DNA of 6,391 nucleotides from positions 1 to 6,391 of the forward strand of contig CAJCBY010000247.1 of assembly GCA_903960725.1 (NCBI GenBank), in the 5' to 3' direction. The notes below the pieces were generated by a model. That model did not search any database and had not been told where the DNA came from. It saw only the letters and a list, made by a program, of their open reading frames with translations. The DNA comes from an uncultured Cytophagaceae bacterium (GTDB lineage: Bacteria; Bacteroidota; Bacteroidia; Cytophagales; Spirosomataceae). This document shows positions 1-5,869 of the stretch, one piece after another (positions within the stretch are counted from its first letter, which is position 1; each line of letters opens with the position of its first letter). The position numbers were made by a program, and so were the translations under genes.

Positions 1-41
1 ACTAAACCTACGTATCCGGTTCCTACAACGGCTATTTTCAT
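1..41 (-). CDS. ugd: UDP-glucose 6-dehydrogenase, N-terminal fragment (runs off the left edge)
   Basis: Only the first 13 codons are visible, starting at the ATG whose complement is 39-41 and leaving the window at base 1. They read MKIAVVGTGYVGL, the opening beta strand and glycine-rich NAD-binding loop (GxGYVGL) of the UDP-glucose/GDP-mannose dehydrogenase family. The usual member with exactly this start is UDP-glucose 6-dehydrogenase, which oxidises UDP-glucose to UDP-glucuronate for cell-surface polysaccharide; a UDP-ManNAc or GDP-mannose dehydrogenase would look similar over so short a stretch. The start lies 4 bases after the stop of the alkaline phosphatase gene on the same strand, so it is probably the third gene of that transcript. 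No clear Shine-Dalgarno sequence precedes it. The family call is fairly safe; the substrate is inferred. Confidence 0.75.
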   Translation of the reverse strand, partial: MKIAVVGTGYVGL

Positions 42-45
42 ATAA

Positions 46-1638
46 TTACTGTATTACTTTTCCAATACTTCCAGTGGGCTCACTAATTTTTAACCAATTA
101 GCTAAGGTGCTCGAAATGTCACTAATGTACGTTCTTTGGCTAATTTCTCGAGGTTTAACGTTCCAGCCAAAGAATAAAAGCGGAACGTGGGTGTCATAGG
201 CATAGATGGTACTATGCGAAGCCCCAGTTTTGTAGCCTGATACCCATTGTGGCCTCAAAAGGTACATAAAATCACCACTTCTCGCCTGGTTATACCCATT
301 CGTTAAGATTTCGCGGTAAATTGCAGGTATTGGGCTTAATGCCACTTCTCGCATGTTAATAAATTCAGCGATCCCAGGTTGGCTTTTAAATGATTTCTCC
401 AAAATCTTTCCTACCGACTCCTTCGATATCTGAAACTTATCTAGGTTCGCATGATTCAAGTAGATTTGGTTATTTTCGACACCTACGATTACATTAACAT
501 CGCCGAATTCTTTTTTCAAGGCGGATTTTGCCTCACTTACAGCTTTCTCTGTTTCAAAAGTTCCAGCAGGCATTCTCTTGCTATTTAAATAATGTTGATT
601 GTCTGCTACGGCATGGTCAGCAGTTAGAAAAACAAGGTATTGGTTCTTGCCAATTTTGGCATCCAAATAGGTTAAAATATCAGCAATATCTTGATCTAAT
701 CGTAAATAGGTGTCCTCAATTTCAATCGATTGCGGTCCAAAAGCATGACCTACATAATCAGTCGACGAGAAGCTAAGCGCTAAGAAATCTGTCGTTCCAT
801 TCTTGCCTAATTTCTCTTCCTCTAAGGCCTTTATGGCAAATTCTTTCAATAAACTATTGCCATAGGGAGTTTTGCGAAACCCTTCTAGCATATTTTTTCC
901 TTTTAAATCATGTGGGAAAGTTGACGTTTTTTCATCACCTATCTTCCCTTCATAAGGACTATCGTCTTCAGCTGAACGTGTATAGCTTGTAATGGGGTAT
1001 AGCGTGTTCCATCCTTGATTTAAGTATTTCTGTGGTCGACCTTCTAGATTGAATTTCTGCACCCAGGTAGGTAATTCTTTCATGTAAAACGTAGACGATA
1101 TCCAAGAACCATCTGATGAATCATACCAATAAGATGCATCAGCCGTATGTCCCCCAGGTATAATAGAACCGCGATCTTTCAACGAAATGGCAATTGTTTT
1201 AGATTTAAAATTTTGTGCCATCTTTAATTGATCCGTGATCGTTGAAGTAAATAGATTACGAGGTGACATTAATCCCGCTTTACTTTTATTTCCTACTGTC
1301 TGAACAGTAGAATCATCTACGCAATACACTTTTTTTCCTGATGCCACATCGATCCAATCGTTTTCTACAATTCCATGAATGGCTGGGACAGATCCCGTGT
1401 AAATACTGGCATGTCCCGCAGCAGTTACCGTAGGGGCGTAATTGTAATGATTGTCTGTACAATTAATTCCCTCTTTCATTAAGCGTTTAATTCCTTTGTC
1501 AGAATAACGCTCGTAATATTTATATAGGTATTCGTAGCGCATTTGGTCTACTACAATACCCACCACTAAGGCTGGTTTTTTTTGTGCCAAAGCCGGTAAA
1601 GAAAGGATTCCTAGGAAAACAAGAAGGACTTTTTTCAT
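46..1638 (-). CDS. pafA: PafA-type secreted alkaline phosphatase (alkaline phosphatase superfamily)
   Basis: This 530-residue protein should hydrolyse phosphate monoesters in the periplasm or outside the cell. Residues 1-18 form a signal peptide (KK, hydrophobic core, ALA before Q19). The metal-binding and catalytic residues fall in the order and spacing I recall for PafA of Elizabethkingia: D31 in VVDQMR, the nucleophile T72 in APTVTAAGH, N93 in ENDW, K154 and R156 in SLKDRG, D294 and H298 in STDYVGH, D341 and H342 in TADHA, and H475 in GASHS. The Lys/Arg pair and the Asn are the marks of PafA-like monoesterases as opposed to plain nucleotide pyrophosphatases of the same fold. The C-terminus ends in a typical PTGSIGK stretch, so the gene is complete. 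Its ATG overlaps the stop of the upstream HsdR_N-like gene by 4 bases (ATGA), suggesting translational coupling. One small oddity is Ser476 after the His ligand, where Gly is common. No phosphate-responsive operator was recognised. Confidence 0.9.
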   Translation of the reverse strand: MKKVLLVFLGILSLPALAQKKPALVVGIVVDQMRYEYLYKYYERYSDKGIKRLMKEGINCTDNHYNYAPTVTAAGHASIYTGSVPAIHGIVENDWIDVASGKKVYCVDDSTVQTVGNKSKAGLMSPRNLFTSTITDQLKMAQNFKSKTIAISLKDRGSIIPGGHTADASYWYDSSDGSWISSTFYMKELPTWVQKFNLEGRPQKYLNQGWNTLYPITSYTRSAEDDSPYEGKIGDEKTSTFPHDLKGKNMLEGFRKTPYGNSLLKEFAIKALEEEKLGKNGTTDFLALSFSSTDYVGHAFGPQSIEIEDTYLRLDQDIADILTYLDAKIGKNQYLVFLTADHAVADNQHYLNSKRMPAGTFETEKAVSEAKSALKKEFGDVNVIVGVENNQIYLNHANLDKFQISKESVGKILEKSFKSQPGIAEFINMREVALSPIPAIYREILTNGYNQARSGDFMYLLRPQWVSGYKTGASHSTIYAYDTHVPLLFFGWNVKPREISQRTYISDISSTLANWLKISEPTGSIGKVIQ

Positions 1639-2078
1639 AGATAAGAAGGGAATTCGTTTAAGATTTTTGTTGAATGATGTAGTATGATGTTGGTAAGGCC
1701 GTTTGTTATAACTAGGTACTCTGCTTTTTGTATTTTCTGGTATTGACTAATTTGTTGTAAAGTGCTTAAGCTAATGTCAATATGTGGTGCTTTGCACTCA
1801 ATGAGCATAAATACGTCCCCTTGTGAATTATAAACCCGTATATCCGTTCGTCTGTTCAACTGATCTACCTTCATACTTCCCTCTATTTGGAAAAGTGACG
1901 CTGGGTAGTTTAATTCATTGACTAAATACTGTAAGCAATGTTGTCTGACCCATTCCTCTGGCGTCAGTAATCGATATTTTCTTGAGATGTCCTCAAAAAT
2001 ATACAGTTTTCCGTCCTTTTTCTTTACTTTGTAAGGATAGGGAGGAAAGAGTAGGTTTATTTCCGGGGATGTTATCAT
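1635..2078 (-). CDS. HsdR N-terminal-like (PD-(D/E)xK fold) stand-alone protein, function unknown
   Basis: This 147-residue protein matches the small stand-alone proteins of Bacteroidota annotated as 'type I restriction enzyme R protein N terminus' (HSDR_N_2 type). The nuclease-fold core is visible: RTDIRVY with D79, a hairpin, then LIECKAP with E94 and K96 as the ExK pair, followed by QQISQY (about 108-113) and LVITNG (about 122-127), which correspond to the helix and closing strand of the HsdR N-domain. There is no helicase/translocase domain, and no hsdM or hsdS nearby, so this is not a working type I restriction system. The length is usual for the stand-alone family, so it does not look truncated. 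It is the first gene of a leftward transcript, overlaps pafA by 4 bases, and is divergent from amn. The key residues of a nuclease are present, but a nucleic-acid substrate or cellular role is unproven. The family call is sure; the function is unknown. Confidence 0.82.
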   Translation of the reverse strand: MITSPEINLLFPPYPYKVKKKDGKLYIFEDISRKYRLLTPEEWVRQHCLQYLVNELNYPASLFQIEGSMKVDQLNRRTDIRVYNSQGDVFMLIECKAPHIDISLSTLQQISQYQKIQKAEYLVITNGLTNIILHHSTKILNEFPSYL

Positions 2079-2146
2079 CTAATCGTCGATGTAACCTCTA
2101 AATTAATCTTTTTGCTTTATTAATTCATCACAACTAAGGGTATAAT
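2079..2146. promoter_or_regulatory. Divergent intergenic region with presumed promoters for amn and the HsdR_N-like gene
   Basis: These 68 AT-rich bases separate two genes transcribed away from each other, so promoters for both must lie here or reach slightly into the genes. On the minus strand, TAATTTAG (complement of 2098-2105) matches the Bacteroidota -7 consensus TAnnTTTG at all but one fixed position, but a TTG upstream sits about 25 bases away, longer than the usual 19-21. On the plus strand AAGGG (2136-2140) lies 6 bases before the amn ATG and could act as a ribosome binding site. That regulation starts here is inferred from gene orientation; the individual elements are weak. Confidence 0.4.
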
Positions 2147-2920
2147 ATGAAAACGAAAGAGGAAATAGTTCAAAATTGGTTACCGCGTTACACAGGAACT
2201 AATTCACAGGATTTTGGCCAGTATATTTTACTGACTAATTTCAAGAATTACGTCGATATGTTTGCGGAGAAATTTGGGGTAGAAATAAAGGGACATGATC
2301 GACCCATGCAGACTGCTACGGCACATAATATGACCATTATTAACTTCGGAATGGGTTCGCCCATGGCCGCTACCGTGATGGATCTTTTGTCTGCTATTTC
2401 ACCTAAAGCTGTTTTATTTTTAGGCAAATGTGGCGGTCTAAAGAAAAATTTAGCCTTAGGGGATTTGATTCTTCCCATTGCAGCTGTAAGAGGAGAAGGT
2501 ACCTCAGATGAATACATGCCTAAAGAAATACCAGCACTTCCATCCTTTCGTTTACAGCGTTCAGTTTCATCGATGATCAAGAAACATGAGTTGGATTATT
2601 GGACAGGATTGATCTATACGACGAATCGCCGAGTTTGGGAGCATGATGAAGTATTTAAAACCTATTTGTCAGATATCCGTGCGATGGGTATTGACATGGA
2701 AACAGCGACGATTTTTACGGTTGGTTTTAAAAATAAGATTCCACACGGAGCTTTGTTATTAGTGTCGGATAACCCAATGACTCCAGATGGAGTTAAAACG
2801 GATTCCAGCGATAAAAAGGTTACCGCTAATTTTGTGAATAGGCATTTGCAGATTGGTATTGATGCCTTGGAGGAATTAGCTAATTCCGGTGAGTCCGTTA
2901 AACACTTACGTTTTGATTAA
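2147..2920 (+). CDS. amn: AMP nucleosidase, short form
   Basis: This 257-residue cytoplasmic enzyme should cleave AMP to adenine and ribose 5-phosphate, tying adenylate level to purine salvage. It belongs to the nucleoside phosphorylase I superfamily. Visible motifs are INFGMGSPMAA (65-75, the glycine-rich phosphate loop), FLGKCGGL (91-98), YTTNRRVWEHD (157-167), GIDMETAT (181-188, with M184 and E185 placed to bind the ribose) and VSDNP (206-210, with D208 placed at the purine). Enterobacterial Amn is nearly twice as long because of an extra N-terminal domain; this protein starts almost directly at the catalytic domain, as is normal for Bacteroidota. The ATG is preceded by AAGGG at a 6-base distance, the best ribosome-binding site in the window. 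It is the only plus-strand gene, apparently monocistronic, and ends one base before a strong hairpin terminator. Confidence 0.93.
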   Translation: MKTKEEIVQNWLPRYTGTNSQDFGQYILLTNFKNYVDMFAEKFGVEIKGHDRPMQTATAHNMTIINFGMGSPMAATVMDLLSAISPKAVLFLGKCGGLKKNLALGDLILPIAAVRGEGTSDEYMPKEIPALPSFRLQRSVSSMIKKHELDYWTGLIYTTNRRVWEHDEVFKTYLSDIRAMGIDMETATIFTVGFKNKIPHGALLLVSDNPMTPDGVKTDSSDKKVTANFVNRHLQIGIDALEELANSGESVKHLRFD

Positions 2921-2952
2921 CAAAAAAGACCTTCTGATGAAGGCCTTTTTTG
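2921..2952. terminator. Bidirectional intrinsic terminator between convergent amn and TPR genes
   Basis: The whole 32-base gap between the two convergent stop codons is one inverted repeat. The arms are 2921-2934 and 2939-2952, with loop TGAT (2935-2938). There are fourteen base pairs counting the outer C/G, with one imperfect position (2929/2944). The core is CCTTC/GAAGG, flanked by six A on one side and six T on the other, so RNA from either strand makes a stem followed by a U run. On the plus-strand RNA the imperfect position is an A-C mismatch; on the minus-strand RNA it is a G-U wobble, so the hairpin is continuous for the TPR transcript. It should stop amn in one direction and the argS-to-TPR transcript in the other. 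Confidence 0.9.
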
Positions 2953-4302
2953 TTAGTTACAGTAGTCGCGTATGACATTGTAGGCTCCTGCGTAGCCTAG
3001 TTCTCCCGCTTTACTTAAGTCCAAGCAGCCTGTTGTATCAGCCAATGCAAGTTTAATGATTCCTCTGATAAAATAGGCTTCGGCATATTTTCCATTTAAA
3101 TCGATAGCATTTGTGCAGTCTTGAATAGCATTGCGCTGATCCCCTATATTCGATTTTGCGATAGCTCGTTGGAAATAGGCATCTGCGTAGGTTGGATGTA
3201 AGGAGATGGCGCGGTTATAATCATCAATGGCACCTTTAGGATCACCCGATTTTGATTTAGCTAATCCACGAAGGAAGAAAACCTCTGCACGACTTGAGCT
3301 CATGTTGCTCAATTTCGTACGATCTACCAAGCCATTGCGTAATTCGTCTAGTTGAATTTTACTCATTTTTGCCGTGTAAATGATTTTGGCATTTTCATTA
3401 TTTCCAAATTCAATGGCCTTCGTAAAATCGTCCATCGCTGCACGTTGATCCCCTAATTTTGCCTTTACAAAACCGCGGCCATACAAGGCTTCAATTTTTT
3501 CAGGATCTAATTCTAACGCTTTGTTGAAGTCTTCCAAAGCCCCTTTTTCTCCATTTTCTCCCCGATAATTCTCTAACTGCGCTTTGCAAAAACCCGAATA
3601 ATACCATTCATCTGCTTTTTCCGGACTTAATTTCAACACCTCCGTAAAATCCAGTAAGGCCCCCTTAAAGTCTGCTAATTTCATTTTAGCGAAGGCACGC
3701 CCTGAAAGGTAGTTTGTTCGTTTAGGAGTAATTTCAATGGCTTTGTTATAATCTTCGATACATCCTGCATAATCGCCTAATTTCGATTTGCTCTCTGCTC
3801 TAGCGGCTAAGGTAGGAGCGTAGTCCGGCACTAATTCTAGTGATTTATTGAAATCGGTAATTGCACCTCGGTAATTTTCTAATTTATTTTTTGAAACCCC
3901 TCTGCTAAAATAAGCGGTTCCCTCTAAAGGATTCAAACGAATGGCTTCGTTGTAATCTTGAATCGCTAACGGGTGGTTATCTTGTTTGCTAAAGCTTTGG
4001 CCACGCGCAACAAACGCCTCAAAATAATTTGGTTTTAATTCAAGTGCTTTGTTGAAATCTTGAATGGCACCTTGAAAATCCTTTAAATTGTATTTAGCAA
4101 AACCTCGGTTGTAAAAGGCAATGGGATTAGGATTAGCCGCTGATTTTTCGATTTCTAAACTGAAATTGCGTAAAGCATCTGCGTAATTACCCGATTTGTT
4201 TTGGTTTAAGCCTATCTCGAGGTGATTGATCTCTGTCTGAGCAGATAAGGTGAATTGGCAAGCCATTAACGCACAGGCTACAATGCCTACTTTGAATCTC
4301 AT
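2953..4302 (-). CDS. Exported TPR-repeat protein
   Basis: This 449-residue protein is almost entirely tetratricopeptide repeats. Residues 1-21 look like a signal peptide (MRFK, hydrophobic core, TLSA before Q22); a lipobox at LMAC (C15) is possible but atypical. About eleven 33-34 residue repeats follow from residue 27 to 405, many with the consensus GxAK..LxDxxGAIxDFNKAIEL.P. Repeat 7 carries a 6-residue insertion (249-254) and repeat 9 (about 304-337) is degenerate. A C-terminal cap (about 406-449) contains LSKAGELGYAGAY, common at the end of Bacteroidota TPR proteins. There is no enzymatic domain, so the likely role is protein-protein scaffolding in the periplasm or at the cell surface; the partner is unknown. 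It lies 32 bases after menA on the same strand, probably last in the transcript, and its stop codon abuts the terminator hairpin. Confidence 0.87.
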   Translation of the reverse strand: MRFKVGIVACALMACQFTLSAQTEINHLEIGLNQNKSGNYADALRNFSLEIEKSAANPNPIAFYNRGFAKYNLKDFQGAIQDFNKALELKPNYFEAFVARGQSFSKQDNHPLAIQDYNEAIRLNPLEGTAYFSRGVSKNKLENYRGAITDFNKSLELVPDYAPTLAARAESKSKLGDYAGCIEDYNKAIEITPKRTNYLSGRAFAKMKLADFKGALLDFTEVLKLSPEKADEWYYSGFCKAQLENYRGENGEKGALEDFNKALELDPEKIEALYGRGFVKAKLGDQRAAMDDFTKAIEFGNNENAKIIYTAKMSKIQLDELRNGLVDRTKLSNMSSSRAEVFFLRGLAKSKSGDPKGAIDDYNRAISLHPTYADAYFQRAIAKSNIGDQRNAIQDCTNAIDLNGKYAEAYFIRGIIKLALADTTGCLDLSKAGELGYAGAYNVIRDYCN

Positions 4303-4308
4303 AGTTAA

Positions 4309-4329
4309 CTTATTTTTTGTAAAAATAAG
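4309..4329. repeat. Perfect AT-rich inverted repeat in the leader of the TPR gene
   Basis: CTTATTTTT (4309-4317) and its exact reverse complement AAAAATAAG (4321-4329) flank a three-base spacer. The palindrome occupies most of the 32-base gap between the menA stop and the TPR start and ends six bases before the TPR ATG. As RNA it is a weak 9-pair stem, mostly A-U, so it is unlikely to be a good terminator. It could be a protein-binding site, a leader hairpin affecting translation of the TPR gene, or chance in AT-rich DNA. Confidence 0.6.
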
Positions 4330-4334
4330 CGAAA

Positions 4335-5243
4335 TTACTGGCTTGTTAAAATTTGAATGACGCCAAAAATAAGAATCAAAAATAGCGTCCTCAAGGCTGT
4401 TTTTTTCAAATAGGGGTCTATTTGTTCTGAGCTCATTCCGGAGTGCAGTTCGCGGAAAAGTTGAATTATCGGGTAAATTCCTACGATAAGTAGTTGTTGA
4501 TTTATTCCTATTTTAAATCCAGCCACAAAAGGGTAGGCATAGAAGCAGGCAATGGCAAAAATGTAGAGCGCTTTTTGGTAATAGAAACCGAACGTTTTAC
4601 CTATTCTAACAGGAATAGAGTTTTTGCCAGATTTGACATCCGTATCGATATCTCGCAAATTGTTCAAATTCAATACGGCTACCGATAAAAATCCACAACC
4701 AGACGCAGGCAAAAAGATGGCTAAATTTAAGCTATACGTCTGTAAATAATAGGTCCCCACCGTTCCGATTAAGCCGAAAAATAGAAAGACCGAAATATCT
4801 CCTAAGCCCATATAACCATAGGGCCTTTTTCCCACTGTATAGGCAATTGCGGCTGCAATGCAGGCTATACCTAGACCTAGAAAAGTTATCCAAACTTCTG
4901 TAGGCGCATTTTTTAGGCTGAAATACAACAAAGCAATCCCGCATAAAAAAGACAAGGCTGCCGTGTAGATCACCGCAGCCTTCATCTCTTGTTGACTAAT
5001 TTTTCCTGTTTGAACGGCTCTTAAAGCTACTTTGCGATCTTGGTTGTCTACTCCATTAGAGAAGTCACCTAAGTCATTCGCAAAGTTGGATAGAATTTGT
5101 AATAAAAGGGTAGTTAGGGTAGCGAGTAGTGCAATAAGAAAATCAAATTTTCCAGATGCATAGGCTAAAAAATTACCTAGTAAAATACTCCCCACTGCCA
5201 GCGGTAAGGTTCTTGGTCTTGCCGCATCCACCCATCTATTCAT
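4335..5243 (-). CDS. menA: 1,4-dihydroxy-2-naphthoate polyprenyltransferase (MenA)
   Basis: This 302-residue integral membrane enzyme attaches the polyprenyl chain to 1,4-dihydroxy-2-naphthoate, giving demethylmenaquinone. It is a UbiA-superfamily protein with both Asp-rich motifs: NDLGDFSNGVD (56-66; D57, D60, D66) for binding the prenyl diphosphate through Mg2+, and NLNNLRDIDTD (192-202; D198, D202). MenA-specific features are WVDAARPRTLP near the N-terminus, YMGLGD (144-149) and the GKNSIPVRIG stretch after the second motif. About nine hydrophobic segments are visible, roughly at 13-29, 34-52, 89-110, 116-137, 150-168, 172-191, 220-243, 249-263 and 283-299. The length is typical. The ATG lies one base after the glutathione peroxidase stop, so the two are almost certainly co-transcribed. 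UbiA is the alternative family member, but these motifs and the phylum's menaquinone-only respiration favour MenA. Confidence 0.93.
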   Translation of the reverse strand: MNRWVDAARPRTLPLAVGSILLGNFLAYASGKFDFLIALLATLTTLLLQILSNFANDLGDFSNGVDNQDRKVALRAVQTGKISQQEMKAAVIYTAALSFLCGIALLYFSLKNAPTEVWITFLGLGIACIAAAIAYTVGKRPYGYMGLGDISVFLFFGLIGTVGTYYLQTYSLNLAIFLPASGCGFLSVAVLNLNNLRDIDTDVKSGKNSIPVRIGKTFGFYYQKALYIFAIACFYAYPFVAGFKIGINQQLLIVGIYPIIQLFRELHSGMSSEQIDPYLKKTALRTLFLILIFGVIQILTSQ

Positions 5244-5244
5244 C

Positions 5245-5868
5245 TTATTTTCCGATCGCTGCTAAGAATTCTGGGCTATTTGGCTTGATACCTGAAGCGA
5301 AGAAATTTTGCAATTCGCCTTTCTCGTTGATGACATACTTGCAGAAGTTCCAGCTTGGCTCTTTCTCGTTCCAACCATTTTTTGATTTGTCAGAAAGCCA
5401 TTGGTATAAATCACATTTGCCTGAACCCTTCACTACTACTTTTTCCATCATTTGGAAAGATACGCCATAGTTAAGTGAGCAGAAGGATGAAATTTCTTCG
5501 TTTGAACCTGGTTCTTGGCCTCCAAACTCATTCGCTGGAAAACCTAAAACAACTACATCCTTATTTGCTTTGTGGAATTTTTCCCAATCAGCGTACTGTG
5601 GAGTATAACCACATTTAGATGCTGTATTTAAGATGACTATTTTCTTTCCTTTGAACTGAGAGAAATCAATCTCTTTTCCATCAATTCCTTTCATTTTAAA
5701 GGAATGGAAGTTAGTAGTTGCTGTAATTTCCATTTTTTCAGGTCTGTTTAAAACCGTTTTCTGTGTGAATGGTAGGGCCAACGCCGTTAATAATGATCCA
5801 ATTTTCATAAAACTTGCTATCATGATAATACTAATTATAAGGATGAGGTAAATGTATTTGCGTTTCAA
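5245..5868 (-). CDS. Membrane-anchored Cys-type glutathione peroxidase (thiol peroxidase)
   Basis: This protein (207 residues from the TTG start) reduces peroxides, probably with thioredoxin-like donors. The family core runs from about residue 54: NTASKCGYTPQY with catalytic C86, GFPANEFGGQEPG with Q118 of the catalytic tetrad, and PSWNFCKYVI with W173 and N174. C130 in ISSFC, 44 residues after C86, sits where 2-Cys (yeast Gpx-like) members carry the resolving cysteine; the frequent Cys in the FPCNQF motif is Ala here. No selenocysteine is indicated. The chosen start is a TTG one base after the argS stop; it gives a KRK n-region and a hydrophobic stretch (about 5-34), consistent with a membrane anchor or uncleaved export signal. 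In-frame ATGs at residues 16 (5823) and 21 (5808) are alternatives, neither with a clear ribosome binding site. It is followed after one base by menA. Family certain; start uncertain. Confidence 0.9.
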   Translation of the reverse strand: MKRKYIYLILIISIIMIASFMKIGSLLTALALPFTQKTVLNRPEKMEITATTNFHSFKMKGIDGKEIDFSQFKGKKIVILNTASKCGYTPQYADWEKFHKANKDVVVLGFPANEFGGQEPGSNEEISSFCSLNYGVSFQMMEKVVVKGSGKCDLYQWLSDKSKNGWNEKEPSWNFCKYVINEKGELQNFFASGIKPNSPEFLAAIGK

Positions 5869-5869
5869 A

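Noticed and set aside
528..776. 82-codon plus-strand open frame
   Set aside because: It is fully antisense to the conserved pafA catalytic region and the translation resembles no known family.
1635..2078. A type I restriction-modification or other phage-defence locus
   Set aside because: Only the small HsdR N-domain is present; no motor domain, methylase, specificity subunit or other defence gene lies in the window, and the neighbours are housekeeping genes.
2141..2146. TATAAT directly before the amn start codon, like a sigma70 -10 box
   Set aside because: It abuts the ATG, would give a leaderless or internal transcript start, has no matching -35 box, and Bacteroidota use a different -7 consensus (TAnnTTTG).
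2248..2580. 110-codon minus-strand open frame
   Set aside because: It lies antisense inside the highly conserved amn gene and its translation has no recognisable domain.
4494..4688. 64-codon plus-strand open frame
   Set aside because: It is antisense to the second Asp-rich motif region of menA and has no recognisable features.
4732..4944. 70-codon minus-strand open frame in another frame of menA
   Set aside because: It sits in an alternative frame of the intact, conserved menA gene with no start signal; it is a shadow, not evidence of a frameshift.
5156..5470. 104-codon plus-strand open frame spanning the menA-GPx junction
   Set aside because: It is antisense to two conserved genes and its translation is not protein-like for any known family.
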